DNA of 64,000 bases, from NCBI GenBank assembly GCA_947179485.1, contig OX359246.1:33604001-33668000 (forward strand), read 5' to 3'. The notes under the pieces are model-generated. The model had not been told where the DNA came from. It did no database searches and worked only from the letters and a program-made list of their open reading frames with translations. Each line of letters starts with the position of its first letter. Positions within the stretch are counted from its first letter, which is position 1. The position numbers and the translations under genes were made by a program. Below, in pieces: positions 25,177-35,100 of this stretch. Source of the DNA: Allacma fusca (taxonomy: Eukaryota > Arthropoda > Collembola > Symphypleona > Sminthuridae).

Positions 25177-25974
25177 ATAAATTAATGCGAAATGTCTTCA
25201 ATTATGTAGTCGAAAGCAAGTACAAGTCATATAAGATGTTAAGACTAATTTAAGTACTGATAATTTAAGTTTTCAAATAAACAACATGTTTAATTACTTG
25301 TACTGTGTTTGATAACCACCAGATAATTGTATCATTATTTTCACGTACATATGTTTCTGCATAAACTATTGGGCATTTTTCATCCAATTTGGGTGAAAAT
25401 GTTTGTGCACTATATATTCGGTGGTAGACGAAAGCAGAATAAGGCCTAATTCTGCTTTACTTTTTCACACGGGTATAGTTACTACACGGGTAACGAAAAT
25501 GTTTCGAATTGGAAAATTTTTCTTAGTCAGCCGATGGTAAATTAAGGAATTTGTTTTGCAGAGTTGAAACTTGTTGGCGAAGAATTTCCATGCTGGGTTG
25601 AAATATACTTTCCTGCAAAATATTTTTGCTCCAGCTCTTCCCCGTTGTGCAGTTACAGTTGAAATAAATTGCTAATACACGTGGCGACAAAACTACAGTA
25701 TTAAAATTCATTTAAATATTTTAAAATTTCGCTATTCTTTAGAATTCAGGAAATGTGGTTCCAACTGTGGCATCCCTGCGAAAAAGCGAATTCATTTGGA
25801 TACTCTATCCAACATTTACTTTTGCCATATTCGACAATTCCAAGCGGAAATCCCAAACATCGTGATAGGTATACCCACGGTTATTCCCAAGCTCAAGCAA
25901 GTTATACCCAGTGGAATTGTTCACAATGGGTTACAGCTTTTTCAAACATTATACACGCAGGTATGTTCTAAAAT

Positions 25975-26465
25975 GGCAATTGATAAAATGAGTTCAAAAT
26001 CGTTTATTTCGAATATTCATTTTCAGCTGAAAATTAAACAAGCAGTTTTTCGGGTCTGGTTACAAATTTTCAATGGCCAACTCATTCCAGCATTGGTTAC
26101 TGTTATTCCTAGAATGGTCAATTCCTAACCTTAATGTCGTTAATATACCCATTTAGCTGATTATATTGTTGGCAGAAGAAGTAGCAGGGTACTGGGATAT
26201 GGAATACCGTTTGACAAAAAAAGTCAACTTTTCGAAGGTGGGGGGGGGGGGGGTACGTGAAACTTGTAATTCTCCATGTTAAATGCCATTTAAAAATTCC
26301 AGTTTTGAATTTCAGGACAAATTGACTTCGCGCCAATTTGTTTAAAAAAACTACGAAGGATTTTTCAGGCGGCAGGTGTGACTTAAAGCAGTACTCAGGG
26401 TATGAGCAAACTAGTTTTGGTTGAATTTTGAAAATCTGGAGGGGACACCAAAAAATGTTTACTTG
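25975..26465 (-). repeat. Right terminal inverted repeat of the EnSpm-like element
   Basis: Reverse-complement partner of 18839-19330. The match extends inward to about 25957 before diverging. Confidence 0.88.
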
Positions 26466-26508
26466 TCAGTTCAATTCAATCGTACGTATTTTTGCGTTCA
26501 GTCACGTT

Positions 26509-26961
26509 TAGTGTTTCTGTTCGGTATCGGGAATTCCCGAGGTTCCGGTTCGGTTTCGGTTCCGATTCGGTTTCGGGTCAACGGTTTAAAGAACCGTTAC
26601 ATTCGGTCCGGTTTCGGGTACAAAAATCAAAACCGAAAGTTTTCAGGAAGGGTTTGTTAAAGCTGCCGTTTTGGACGAAAACGCGAAACATGCATTTGTC
26701 AAGCATTTGTCAACTATCATTTGAAAACGCGACACAATTTTGACTTCCACAAAAATGAATCCTATGCAGTTTCTGCCGGTTCGGAAAGGAACCGGAGCCG
26801 GTTCGGGAACCGATTTTATTTTCCGGACCGGTTCCGGGAAGGCAAAAATGGCCCGGACTCGAACATATCGGTTCCGGTTTCGGGAACAGAAATGGGATAT
26901 TTTTCGGTTCGGGAAAACGAGTCGGGTCGAGTCCATGTTTTTGTACCATTCAGAAACACTA
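26509..26961. mobile_element. hAT-type MITE, ggttccgg motif array
   Basis: This 453-bp element has 11-bp inverted ends (TAGTGTTTCTG / CAGAAACACTA) and an exact 8-bp duplication gtcacgtt (26501-26508 and 26962-26969). Most of the interior is variants of ggttcgggaaccgg / ggttccggt. The empty site is present in the left duplicate near 3507-3522. No coding capacity. Confidence 0.92.
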
Positions 26962-27381
26962 GTCACGTTCACTCAAATTGAACGTTAAAAAATTCAATTC
27001 ACGTTCAGATTATCCATCTTGTCAATTCTTTCAGTTCGATCATGAATATTTAATTTAAAGTCTTGATTTTAATCTTGAATCTTATTTTTAGTTGAAAATT
27101 GGAATTGTAAGGATATCTGTCGAAAACATCTTGTTTATACTGTTTTATTTCAGTTCAAATTTGGGTACGTATTCGCCATTACTTAATTCCACATCTTATG
27201 TAGAATACTCTTGTTTGATCGTCAGGCCGTATCTCGAAACAATTAAGCAAAAACATGCTTTTCCTTAAAAGAGTTTCCTTAGAAAGTTGGTTTCGACCAG
27301 TGAACATTTTGAACATTCGTTTCACGAACAATTTGGAGAGAAGTAAAATGGAATACTCAGTCTTTAATCTTTGCATATGAG

Positions 27382-28137
27382 CAGAGAATGTCGATTTGAA
27401 AATCCATGGCATTTTAAACAACTTGCCCGCCAAATATGCCCTGGAATTTCTTTCATTTTCGTTTCAAGGCAAGAATGGCACTAATAGACGTATTTTAATT
27501 TGAGGCCAAATTGGGCATTTTGGGCAGAATAGTAGATAAAATAGAAAATGTGTAATTATATATATTTTTAACTTGTATTCAAAAATTCTAATGTAAAGTA
27601 GCGGACGTGGATTAATTTTTACTCGAGATATTTTCCCAGGAATTAGGATCGATTTTTTCCCCCGCATATCAATCATGCTATTTTGAAGTAGCACACTGCA
27701 GTCAATTTCAAGCATAGAATTACTCAGCTTCATCACCTACTGAAAATTTTCGTCCCGCTTAACTACGGAGTTTGTTTTACTCGAAAAACATTTATATCTG
27801 CCAACAGTGATGCATGTATATCTGTACATTTACTTTCATGAGGATGAAAAATTTCATCACCCCCATCCCATTGAAAATAAATTGAATTGGCTATGGTTTT
27901 GCAACATATGATCGAACAAGCCGGGAACCAGGCATTCACAATTGTGACTTTTCACTTGGCACCCCCACACACTTGGCCGAATATACTGAATCTAAGCTGG
28001 TGATTCGATTTATGTTCTCAGAAGTCTATTTATCCATTATACCAAAGAATGTGAGGTATGATAATGCCCAAAATGCAAAGCCTACCTTGCCAAAAACAGG
28101 GCAAAAACTACAGGGCATTTTAAATCCATGTACTCTA
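27382..28137. mobile_element. hAT-type MITE, gggcatttt motif family
   Basis: Ends read CAGAGAATGTCG and, inverted, TAGAGTACATGG, followed inside by similar gattt(g/a)aaaat blocks. They are flanked by catatgag (27374-27381) and gatatgag (28138-28145), 7 of 8 identical. The left duplicate has gatatgag at the same left flank, which makes the duplication exact. The interior contains gggcattttgggca variants near both ends and no gene. Confidence 0.75.
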
Positions 28138-28145
28138 GATATGAG

Positions 28146-29180
28146 TTATTATTTAATTGATCGCGTATATACTGCAGGGTTTAGCCGCTAACTAGATTCG
28201 TTATACGTATTCTCAAATTCAGTTAAATTCAGTTCTCTTAATCATACCTGGACATTCACATTCATTCACATTTTTGTTGAATTTGCCAAACAGTTCAGTT
28301 CAAAATCATTGGTTACATGAACTGACATGATTTCAGTTCACTCAAGTTCACTCAAATCTTGAAATATTTCAGAAACGTTCAGTTAACGAACTAGTTCATT
28401 GAATGAATTGTTTCAAGAATGGTCTTAAGTCTGTGAATGAAAACCTTGAGGAACGTTCTATCCAAGAATTCGAAAGTCATTTAAAGGATTTTTAGGTTAA
28501 AGGATCATTTAAAGGTTCATTATCCCACGTTTTTAAATGCTCTTTCTTACATGTACATGTGATAAACGTACCCCAAGACGTAGATAAATTTTGCTAATGC
28601 CCAAAAATTGCTAATCTTCCTCGTGAGGATGTTCTTACCAGATGAAAATGAGTCATAAGTGACAACCCTGACAAATTCAAACTTGAAACGTTATTGCCAC
28701 TACAGAAAACATGCTCTAAGAAAGAGTTTCTCACAGAACAGTAAGTGGGGTTGGGTGTATAAACAGGTAGTTAAAAGGAAAACTTCACCCAGTGTGCACT
28801 TTCTTCAATACAAGATTTGCTACAAAAGTGTCCCACTTCTTGGGATGCTACGCTTTCCGTGCTAATACGACCGTCGAATCAGTGAAGGCTGACATCGATT
28901 CAGGTTGTTTGAGGAAAGAACTAGATACAGCCTGCATCAATCTCACCAGCATGACCGCTCCCACCAATTCCAACCTTGGCAAAGATCTGTTTCAGTGGTG
29001 CTATTTTGTTTTTCGCTGCAACCAGATTAGTACAATAATCTACCGTCTCGTTTTAAGAATCGGAAGATATTGCACGCACATGTGGTAGTATGACCTTGAA
29101 AAAATTGGTCCGATGCAGGTAACCAAAATAATCCCTTAAGGTCTTAGTAGTATCGAAGTAGTAGATAAATAAACGCTATA
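28146..29180. other. Unassigned stretch with a ttcactcaaattc motif cluster
   Basis: At 28205-28420 there are reiterated gttcactcaa / attcagtt variants like those at 3430-3560, 18790-18838 and 26490-27000. This suggests both belong to one older motif-array repeat that hosts the nested insertions. From 28430 to 29180 I see no gene, only short chance frames. Confidence 0.4.
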
Positions 29181-30532
29181 CAGTGAGCACAGCATATTTA
29201 TCCTCTCCTGGGTAGCTCCATCTTTAACAATGAATAAGTTTTTACCTACGCGTCAGGGAACATCGGCAATCACCTTAAATTGTAGGTAATATTACCAATT
29301 TATTTTTGTATTATAATTTATTATAATATAAACCCCGCCAAATTTAAATTCGCCAAAGCGTCGCAACATATAAAAATGACGCAAAAAAGTTTATCCGCCC
29401 CTGGGGTCATGACCCCCTGGTGACCTGGGAAAGTTATTATTGAAGCTTCTGAGAAGCATATAGCTTCCAGAGGCTAAGTGAAGTAAAAAAATTTTGATTT
29501 GGAATATTTAAAAAATATCGGTGTGATCCAGGCCCATTAACAGGTAATATGTAAGAATCTAGGAATTAATTATGTTTAAAAATTATTTAATTAATTTATG
29601 TAGCGCGGAGAAAATAAAAATATTCTACACAAACATTGTCTTACGTTATTCGACCGAACAACGGTCGAAAAAATTTGTTTACGTCGATTCTTACCTTAAT
29701 TCTGGGATGTCACCCTAGCGGTTCAACATTGGAGGGAGAACCCGGCGGCCCCCGCCTAGTTGACTCCGCCGACTGATATGCCTCAAAATTGTTCAAAAGG
29801 TACGAAAAATAGTAACCTGCCACATTTTGAGCAAAAACCCAGGAATTACATTCTTGGTCAGACCCAAACCACTGATAGTGTAAAGTGTAAGCAACGTTTT
29901 GCTTAAACTAACAAAGTGAACAGAACGTTCTAGGTCACAGGTTATGTCAGATGAGTCACAGGTAACTTCAAAATGATTTATTTAACTAATTAATGGTAAA
30001 TGATGACCCATATAATATATACATTAACCTATGACTCAGCCGACATGACCTGTGACCTAGGTCGTTCTGCTGTCTTTGTCTGCTTAAGCAAAACGTTGCT
30101 AACACTTTACACTATCAGCATAATGGGTCTGATCACGAATGAAATTCCTGGAATTTTGTTCAAAATCTTTTAGATTACTATTATTTGTACCTGCTGATCA
30201 ATTTTGAGGCACATCGGTCGGCGGAGTCACCTAGGCGGGGGCCGGCGGGTTCTCCCACCAATGTTGAGCAACTCGGGTGGTATCCCAAAATTAACGTAAC
30301 CATGAACGTAAAAAATTTTTTCGACCATTTTTAGGTCGAATAATTACAAATAATGTTTTTTGTAGAATAGTTTTAGGTTTCTGTCCTACCAAAATTGTTG
30401 AAATAATTTTTAAACATAATTTTTCCAAGATTCCAACATATTACCTGTTAATGGGCCTGGATCACACCGATATTTTTTAAATATTCCAAATCAAAATTTT
30501 TTTTACTTCACTTAGCCTCTGGAAGCTATATC

Positions 30533-30975
30533 TGTTGTGTCTCAGAGTAGAGACAAACTAAGCCACGTCAGCACAATTAATTAAATGTTTCTTTCCTTTT
30601 AATTAAATGTTTTATCCTCCTAATTAACATAATCTTTCCTTTAAATTATTACGTATAATCTAAATTGCGGTTAATTAGTCTCTTTACATAATTATCTAAA
30701 CAATGATTAATTCCACTAATTTGTGGTCTCTTACCTTTTGGAATAAGAATAATTATATTTGTGGTTTTCCTCTAACCACAAATATAAAAATTACAAAAAT
30801 GATTTTAATGTGGTTTCTTCTAGATTACTAATTAATTATTTTCCCATAGAATTTAGTATAAATACCCCGAATATTTAATGTAAAATTTAGTACAATTCCG
30901 GCACTCAATAAATAAACATTACTTTCACTCAACAAAGTTTAAGGTTTATTTTCCTCATCATTGCATTCCGCAATA
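30533..30975 (+). repeat. 5' LTR of BEL element
   Basis: 443 bp, starting TGTTGTGTCTC and ending CCGCAATA. It contains TATAAATA (30857-30864), two overlapping AATAAA signals (30907-30916) and a 10-bp stem ATTTGTGGTT / AACCACAAAT around 30757-30783. Confidence 0.95.
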
Positions 30976-30977
30976 AG

Positions 30978-30995
30978 TGGCTCCCCTTAAGGAAA
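30978..30995 (+). promoter_or_regulatory. Primer-binding site
   Basis: TGGCTCCCCTTAAGG begins two bases after the LTR end. The TGG matches the complement of a tRNA CCA end. I do not assign the tRNA. Confidence 0.7.
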
Positions 30996-31148
30996 TCTAC
31001 CCGGTCTTTTTGCCGCCGCCCGGATTTCATCCTAGTTTGTACTCCGTGCAGAGGGATCCCAGTTGCTGCCGCCGGACCGGTCCTGCCCCCCGACGCGCCC
31101 CGATCAGCTGCCCTCTGTGACGTCTCGGCTCTTCCTGCCATTTTACTC

Positions 31149-31390
31149 TCAACCCGGTCTATACCCGGTCTCCACCCGGTCTCTACCCGGTCTCTACCCG
31201 GTCTCTACCCGGTCTCTACCCGGTCTCAACCCGGTCTCCACCCGGTCTCAACCCGGTCTCTACCCGGTCTCAACCCGGTCTCTACCAGGTCTCTACCCGG
31301 TCTCAAACCGGTCTCAACCCGGTCTCTACCCGGTCTCTACCAGGTCTCTACCAGGTCTCTACCCGGTACCTACCCGGTCGCTACCCGGTT
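31149..31390 (+). repeat. 11-bp minisatellite in the BEL leader, about 22 copies
   Basis: Tandem acccggtctct / acccggtctca units with few variants. The frame through it is open (31063-31728) and would give an 11-residue periodic peptide, but this follows from 11 bp being coprime with 3 and is not evidence of a gene. Confidence 0.9.
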
Positions 31391-31711
31391 CGTCGCTCCC
31401 TGCCGTCATAAACCGCCGATACCCGGTTTCTTCTCATCCTCTCCCGGACGTCATTTGCCGCCTTCCCCGCCGATTTCATCGGACGTTTTGCCGCCGCACC
31501 GCCTCCGTCACGGGCCCTACATCCGTTACTTCAACTCTGTGGTCCCAGAGGGCCACCAGGTCAGATCAACTTTTGTGCCCCCGAGGGCTGTGCTCCGACA
31601 GATTCATCGATAGGGTTTCACCCGGTTTTTTCAATAGAAACTATTGTAAAATCAAATATATTAAGAAAATATCTTATATATTAGTTCAGTTTCTTGAACA
31701 TTTGTTACTTA

Positions 31712-32050
31712 ATGAACTGGGCATCTAAGCAAGCTCAAGATCAAACTCCAGCAGAATTTTACAGTACTGCAATTAGGCATTTGAGTACTTTAATCATTTG
31801 TGCTAAAGAACAAATTGAATGGTTTAATAACTCCGGAAATAATTCTCTAGCCGATATACGTAGTGAAATCGTATCATTTCAAAAATTCAAACAACAAATT
31901 GGGGATGTTTTATGTATGTATGAATCTAAGTTGATAAGGGAATGCCCATCATATTATCGACATAATTTGAAATCGAAACTAGACAAACTGCTAGAATTAC
32001 TACGTGATCAGGAAATTCGGTTGACCAATCAAGAACGCCGGTCTATGTAA
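31712..32050 (+). CDS. Small ORF upstream of gag in the BEL element
   Basis: 112 residues from ATG at 31712 to a stop at 32050, separated by about 150 bp from the gag-pol start. The sequence is rich in charged residues with heptad-like Leu/Ile spacing (segments SEIVSFQKFKQQIGDVL and LDKLLELLRDQEIRLTNQE), so it is probably helical or coiled-coil. No known domain recognised. It lies where a leader ORF or a first coding exon for a spliced env mRNA could be. It could be an accessory protein, a gag-like N-terminal piece, or an exon donor; the sequence does not decide. Confidence 0.6.
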   Translation: MNWASKQAQDQTPAEFYSTAIRHLSTLIICAKEQIEWFNNSGNNSLADIRSEIVSFQKFKQQIGDVLCMYESKLIRECPSYYRHNLKSKLDKLLELLRDQEIRLTNQERRSM

Positions 32051-32198
32051 AACATTGGCGTTTATAACACGTTCATAGTCATAAAAATTATTAATTACAT
32101 GTTATCATTTATCATTAGTCAACTACTCTTTTCCATTATTATCCTACTCATGGTTATATCAGCCCTTTTTATTTTGACTCCTTCCCATACCCAAATCC

Positions 32199-35100
32199 AT
32201 GTTCGAATTCGAGGATCCTTCCTCATACAAAGATCCCGAAACCCGACTTCCTACTGAATTAGACCCAGTCACTGGAGGCTTATATAAAACCTCAGATGAC
32301 ATACAGTTTTGGTTAAAAAACTATTATTTATCATTATTTGGTCTCGAATTAGCCACGAAGGCTAATAATATCCCTGAAATAAATAGATTATTAGAAGCTA
32401 AAAAGAAATTAGAAACCTACCTAAAACTCCGTGCTGTGCCTAACATAGCACGTTGGATAAACAAACAAATAGAAGTTAGGAAGGCAAGGTCTCTACCAAT
32501 AGATAGGCCAACAGCCCCTAATCCCTTTCTTGTGAGTTCTTCTCTTGTATCCTCAACTCCCATCGCTTCTCGACTACGGTCGAGAAAACCCTTGTCTGGA
32601 CGATCTCCTAAGGTTACAGGAGAATCAGTGGAACGAGCGCTTTCCAAGGAACTCGCCCGCCGACGAAACTTTAAGTTCCACGTCGGATTCGACTCCCAGG
32701 ATTCAAGGGCATATGACCTAGATCTACCTCAAGACTATAATTTCGACAACCCATTAAGTGACGAGGATTTGGAATACATATTCAAAAAGTTCAAGAAAGT
32801 GTTTAAGACAAACTTGGATGTTATTATCGACGACAACGACTATCCTGAGTTCGTAAGTTATCTAAAACGGTTCATCTACTTACACTCACCCGCCGGGAAA
32901 GCAGACGCAGCAGAATCAGAACAGCAACCTCAATTACGTAATATAGCAACCGGGGACTTAACGGTTGCAGAAGAATTTCAATCGTTACTTGAGGAACCAT
33001 CAGAGTTCCACTCATTCACCGCAGACGATATTTCTCAACCCTCCGAAGGCGCCAAGGACCTTCTACGGGAAACTGAACTCCATCGACAACTCCTAGACAG
33101 CGGGAGAGGCAGTTCAGTTCGGGACACCTATCTTTTCGTGGATCAAGATAGCAATCCCATCACATCCGGCTCCAGTTCGGACGCTGAAACCTTAGCTGAT
33201 ACCGAAGAATCCGAAACCGGGTCACCTCAAGGTAAGCCCACTAAACGACTTAGTGGCAAGAGTTCTCCCAGTGAACTCAATTACAGTTCGTCAGACGAGG
33301 ACGAATCAAAAGGGCCAGTAGCTACTGGCATTTCAAAGGTCCAACCAGTGAAAGGATCCAATCCGCTGCCAAAAGGATCCGGACCTACCTCAACTAGCGA
33401 AGGTCAAGGTACGTCACAAGGTTTTCAACAGACACAATCCCCGTCTGAAACTAGTGCCTCTCACAAAAGAACACCTTCCCCTCCTCAACCGCCTCACAAG
33501 CCGCCACACAAGTTTTTGAAGCCCCCCAGTGCTCAAACTTTAACAATGGCGCAACAAGAACATGCGGCCCAGACGAACGCTCTGGACGATCGCATAACGG
33601 AAATTAACCGGATGTTAATTTTCCACCGAGCAGGCAATACGCTGCTCACTCCGACACAAGCAGAGATTCTCGAATCTGAGCTCAAGGATATGAGCTCCGT
33701 TATTAGAGGTCTACACACAAGCTGCTATCAACACTTTGAGAACGACCCTTCAGCAACGCCATCAGATGCGTTAACTCAAGCACTGAAGACACAGAGAAAC
33801 CTGGAGGTTAAACACTTTAAGTGTTTTGCCGAGGTTACAGAACTCCGTAAAACTCTCAACCCGAATATGGGAGGTTCACGCCTCAAGGTGCCTAAGGTCT
33901 CAGTACCAAAATTCCTTGGTGCACATCGTGAATGGCCTCCGTTCCGCACCGAGTTCAATTTATTGGTAGCTCAATCCAATATGTACTCACCTTCCGAGAA
34001 AATGCGTCTCCTAATAGAGGCATTAAGTGACGGAGAAGCAAGTCAAACTATAACAGATTTAATAGTCACAGACATTAATTGGCCAATCGCTTGGAAAAGA
34101 GTCACGGACAGGTACGATAGCCCACGGGAAACTGCCCACAGCGCAATTCGACCCCTGCTAGATCTACCTCCACTGATGTCTCAAACGGACTCTGGTCTCC
34201 ACAAACTCATCAGTACAGTAAGGACCACCAGGTCACAGCTCCAACAAATTCCGGATCTGAATGAAGCAGAGATTCTGTACCTTTATTTTATTATGGCACG
34301 TTTGGATACCAAAACAATCAACGAATTTAACCAGTCACTGGAAAATAGCGAAGTTCCAGCTCTGGACGTTTGTATTACTTTCCTTGAAAATAAGGCCAAA
34401 AACCTTGGCCTTACTAAGGAAATCCGACATAACAGCGCTACAACTGCTATTACCAAGAGGGTGAATCATCAATCACGTCGAGATAACCACAATAAGGTGG
34501 TTATGATGGCTGTATCGGATACAGAAGGCTACACTTCCACGGATTCCCGATCAACATCTACTGGCCGAACATCTAGATCTCGCCAAGGTACCCAAAGTAA
34601 GTCACCTAAACCAAAGAAAAAGGTACTTGCCACGGTAAAAAGGTCATCCTGGTCATCCCGGAATAGAAGTTCTTCAAGAGAAACCTCATCACCAGGAAGA
34701 AGGACAAAATCCATTCCCTTTAGACGTCTAGTCCGTCCATGTATCTATTGTGGCAATACGAAACATGGAGTCTACAGCTGCGACGCCTATAACAGATTGG
34801 AAATCTCCAAACGACGTGATTGGGTTAAGGAAGCAAAGAGATGCTTTAACTGCCTAGGATCACATCATGCCAATACATGTGTCTCCACCAAGACATGCTC
34901 AGTGTGTCAGAAAAAACACCACACCAGTCTCCATCGACCTGAATCTGAAGGATTTAGACGAAGCCCAAGTGTTAATACGATTCTTCACCAGACCACGGAC
35001 AAGGTCGCCGCAGAAACCGGACTCTTACCCACCGCCCTCGTAGCAGTAGAACACAAGGGCTTCTCCATGGTCGTAAGAAGCTTATTGGATACAGGAGCTC

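Larger units (their letters stand above)
18839..26465. mobile_element. 7.6-kb EnSpm/CACTA-like DNA transposon with about 500-bp TIRs
   Basis: Its inverted termini start CAAGTAAACATTTTTTGGTG and stay alignable for about 500 bp. They are flanked by the 3-bp repeat tca (18836-18838 and 26466-26468), which fits the 3-bp duplications of EnSpm/CACTA. It carries a plus-strand gene resembling the animal Transposase_21 (tnp2) family and a minus-strand BEN-domain gene, transcribed divergently from about 21.9-22.2 kb. The ends do not read CACTA, so the superfamily call rests on the transposase and duplication length. It sits inside the right copy of the segmental duplication; the corresponding site near 3465 is unoccupied. 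Confidence 0.8.

Noticed and set aside
27382-28191. Short frames in and around the 27382 MITE as genes
   Set aside because: No domain, splice context or conservation in the duplicate; they are interrupted by the MITE end.
30978-30995. Naming the primer tRNA of the BEL element
   Set aside because: The match is only the TGG start and a short run; choosing a tRNA needs comparison with a tRNA set.
31063-31728. Open frame of 221 codons with an 11-residue periodic repeat
   Set aside because: Its periodicity is forced by an 11-bp minisatellite, which stays open in more than one frame. Composition outside the array is not protein-like.
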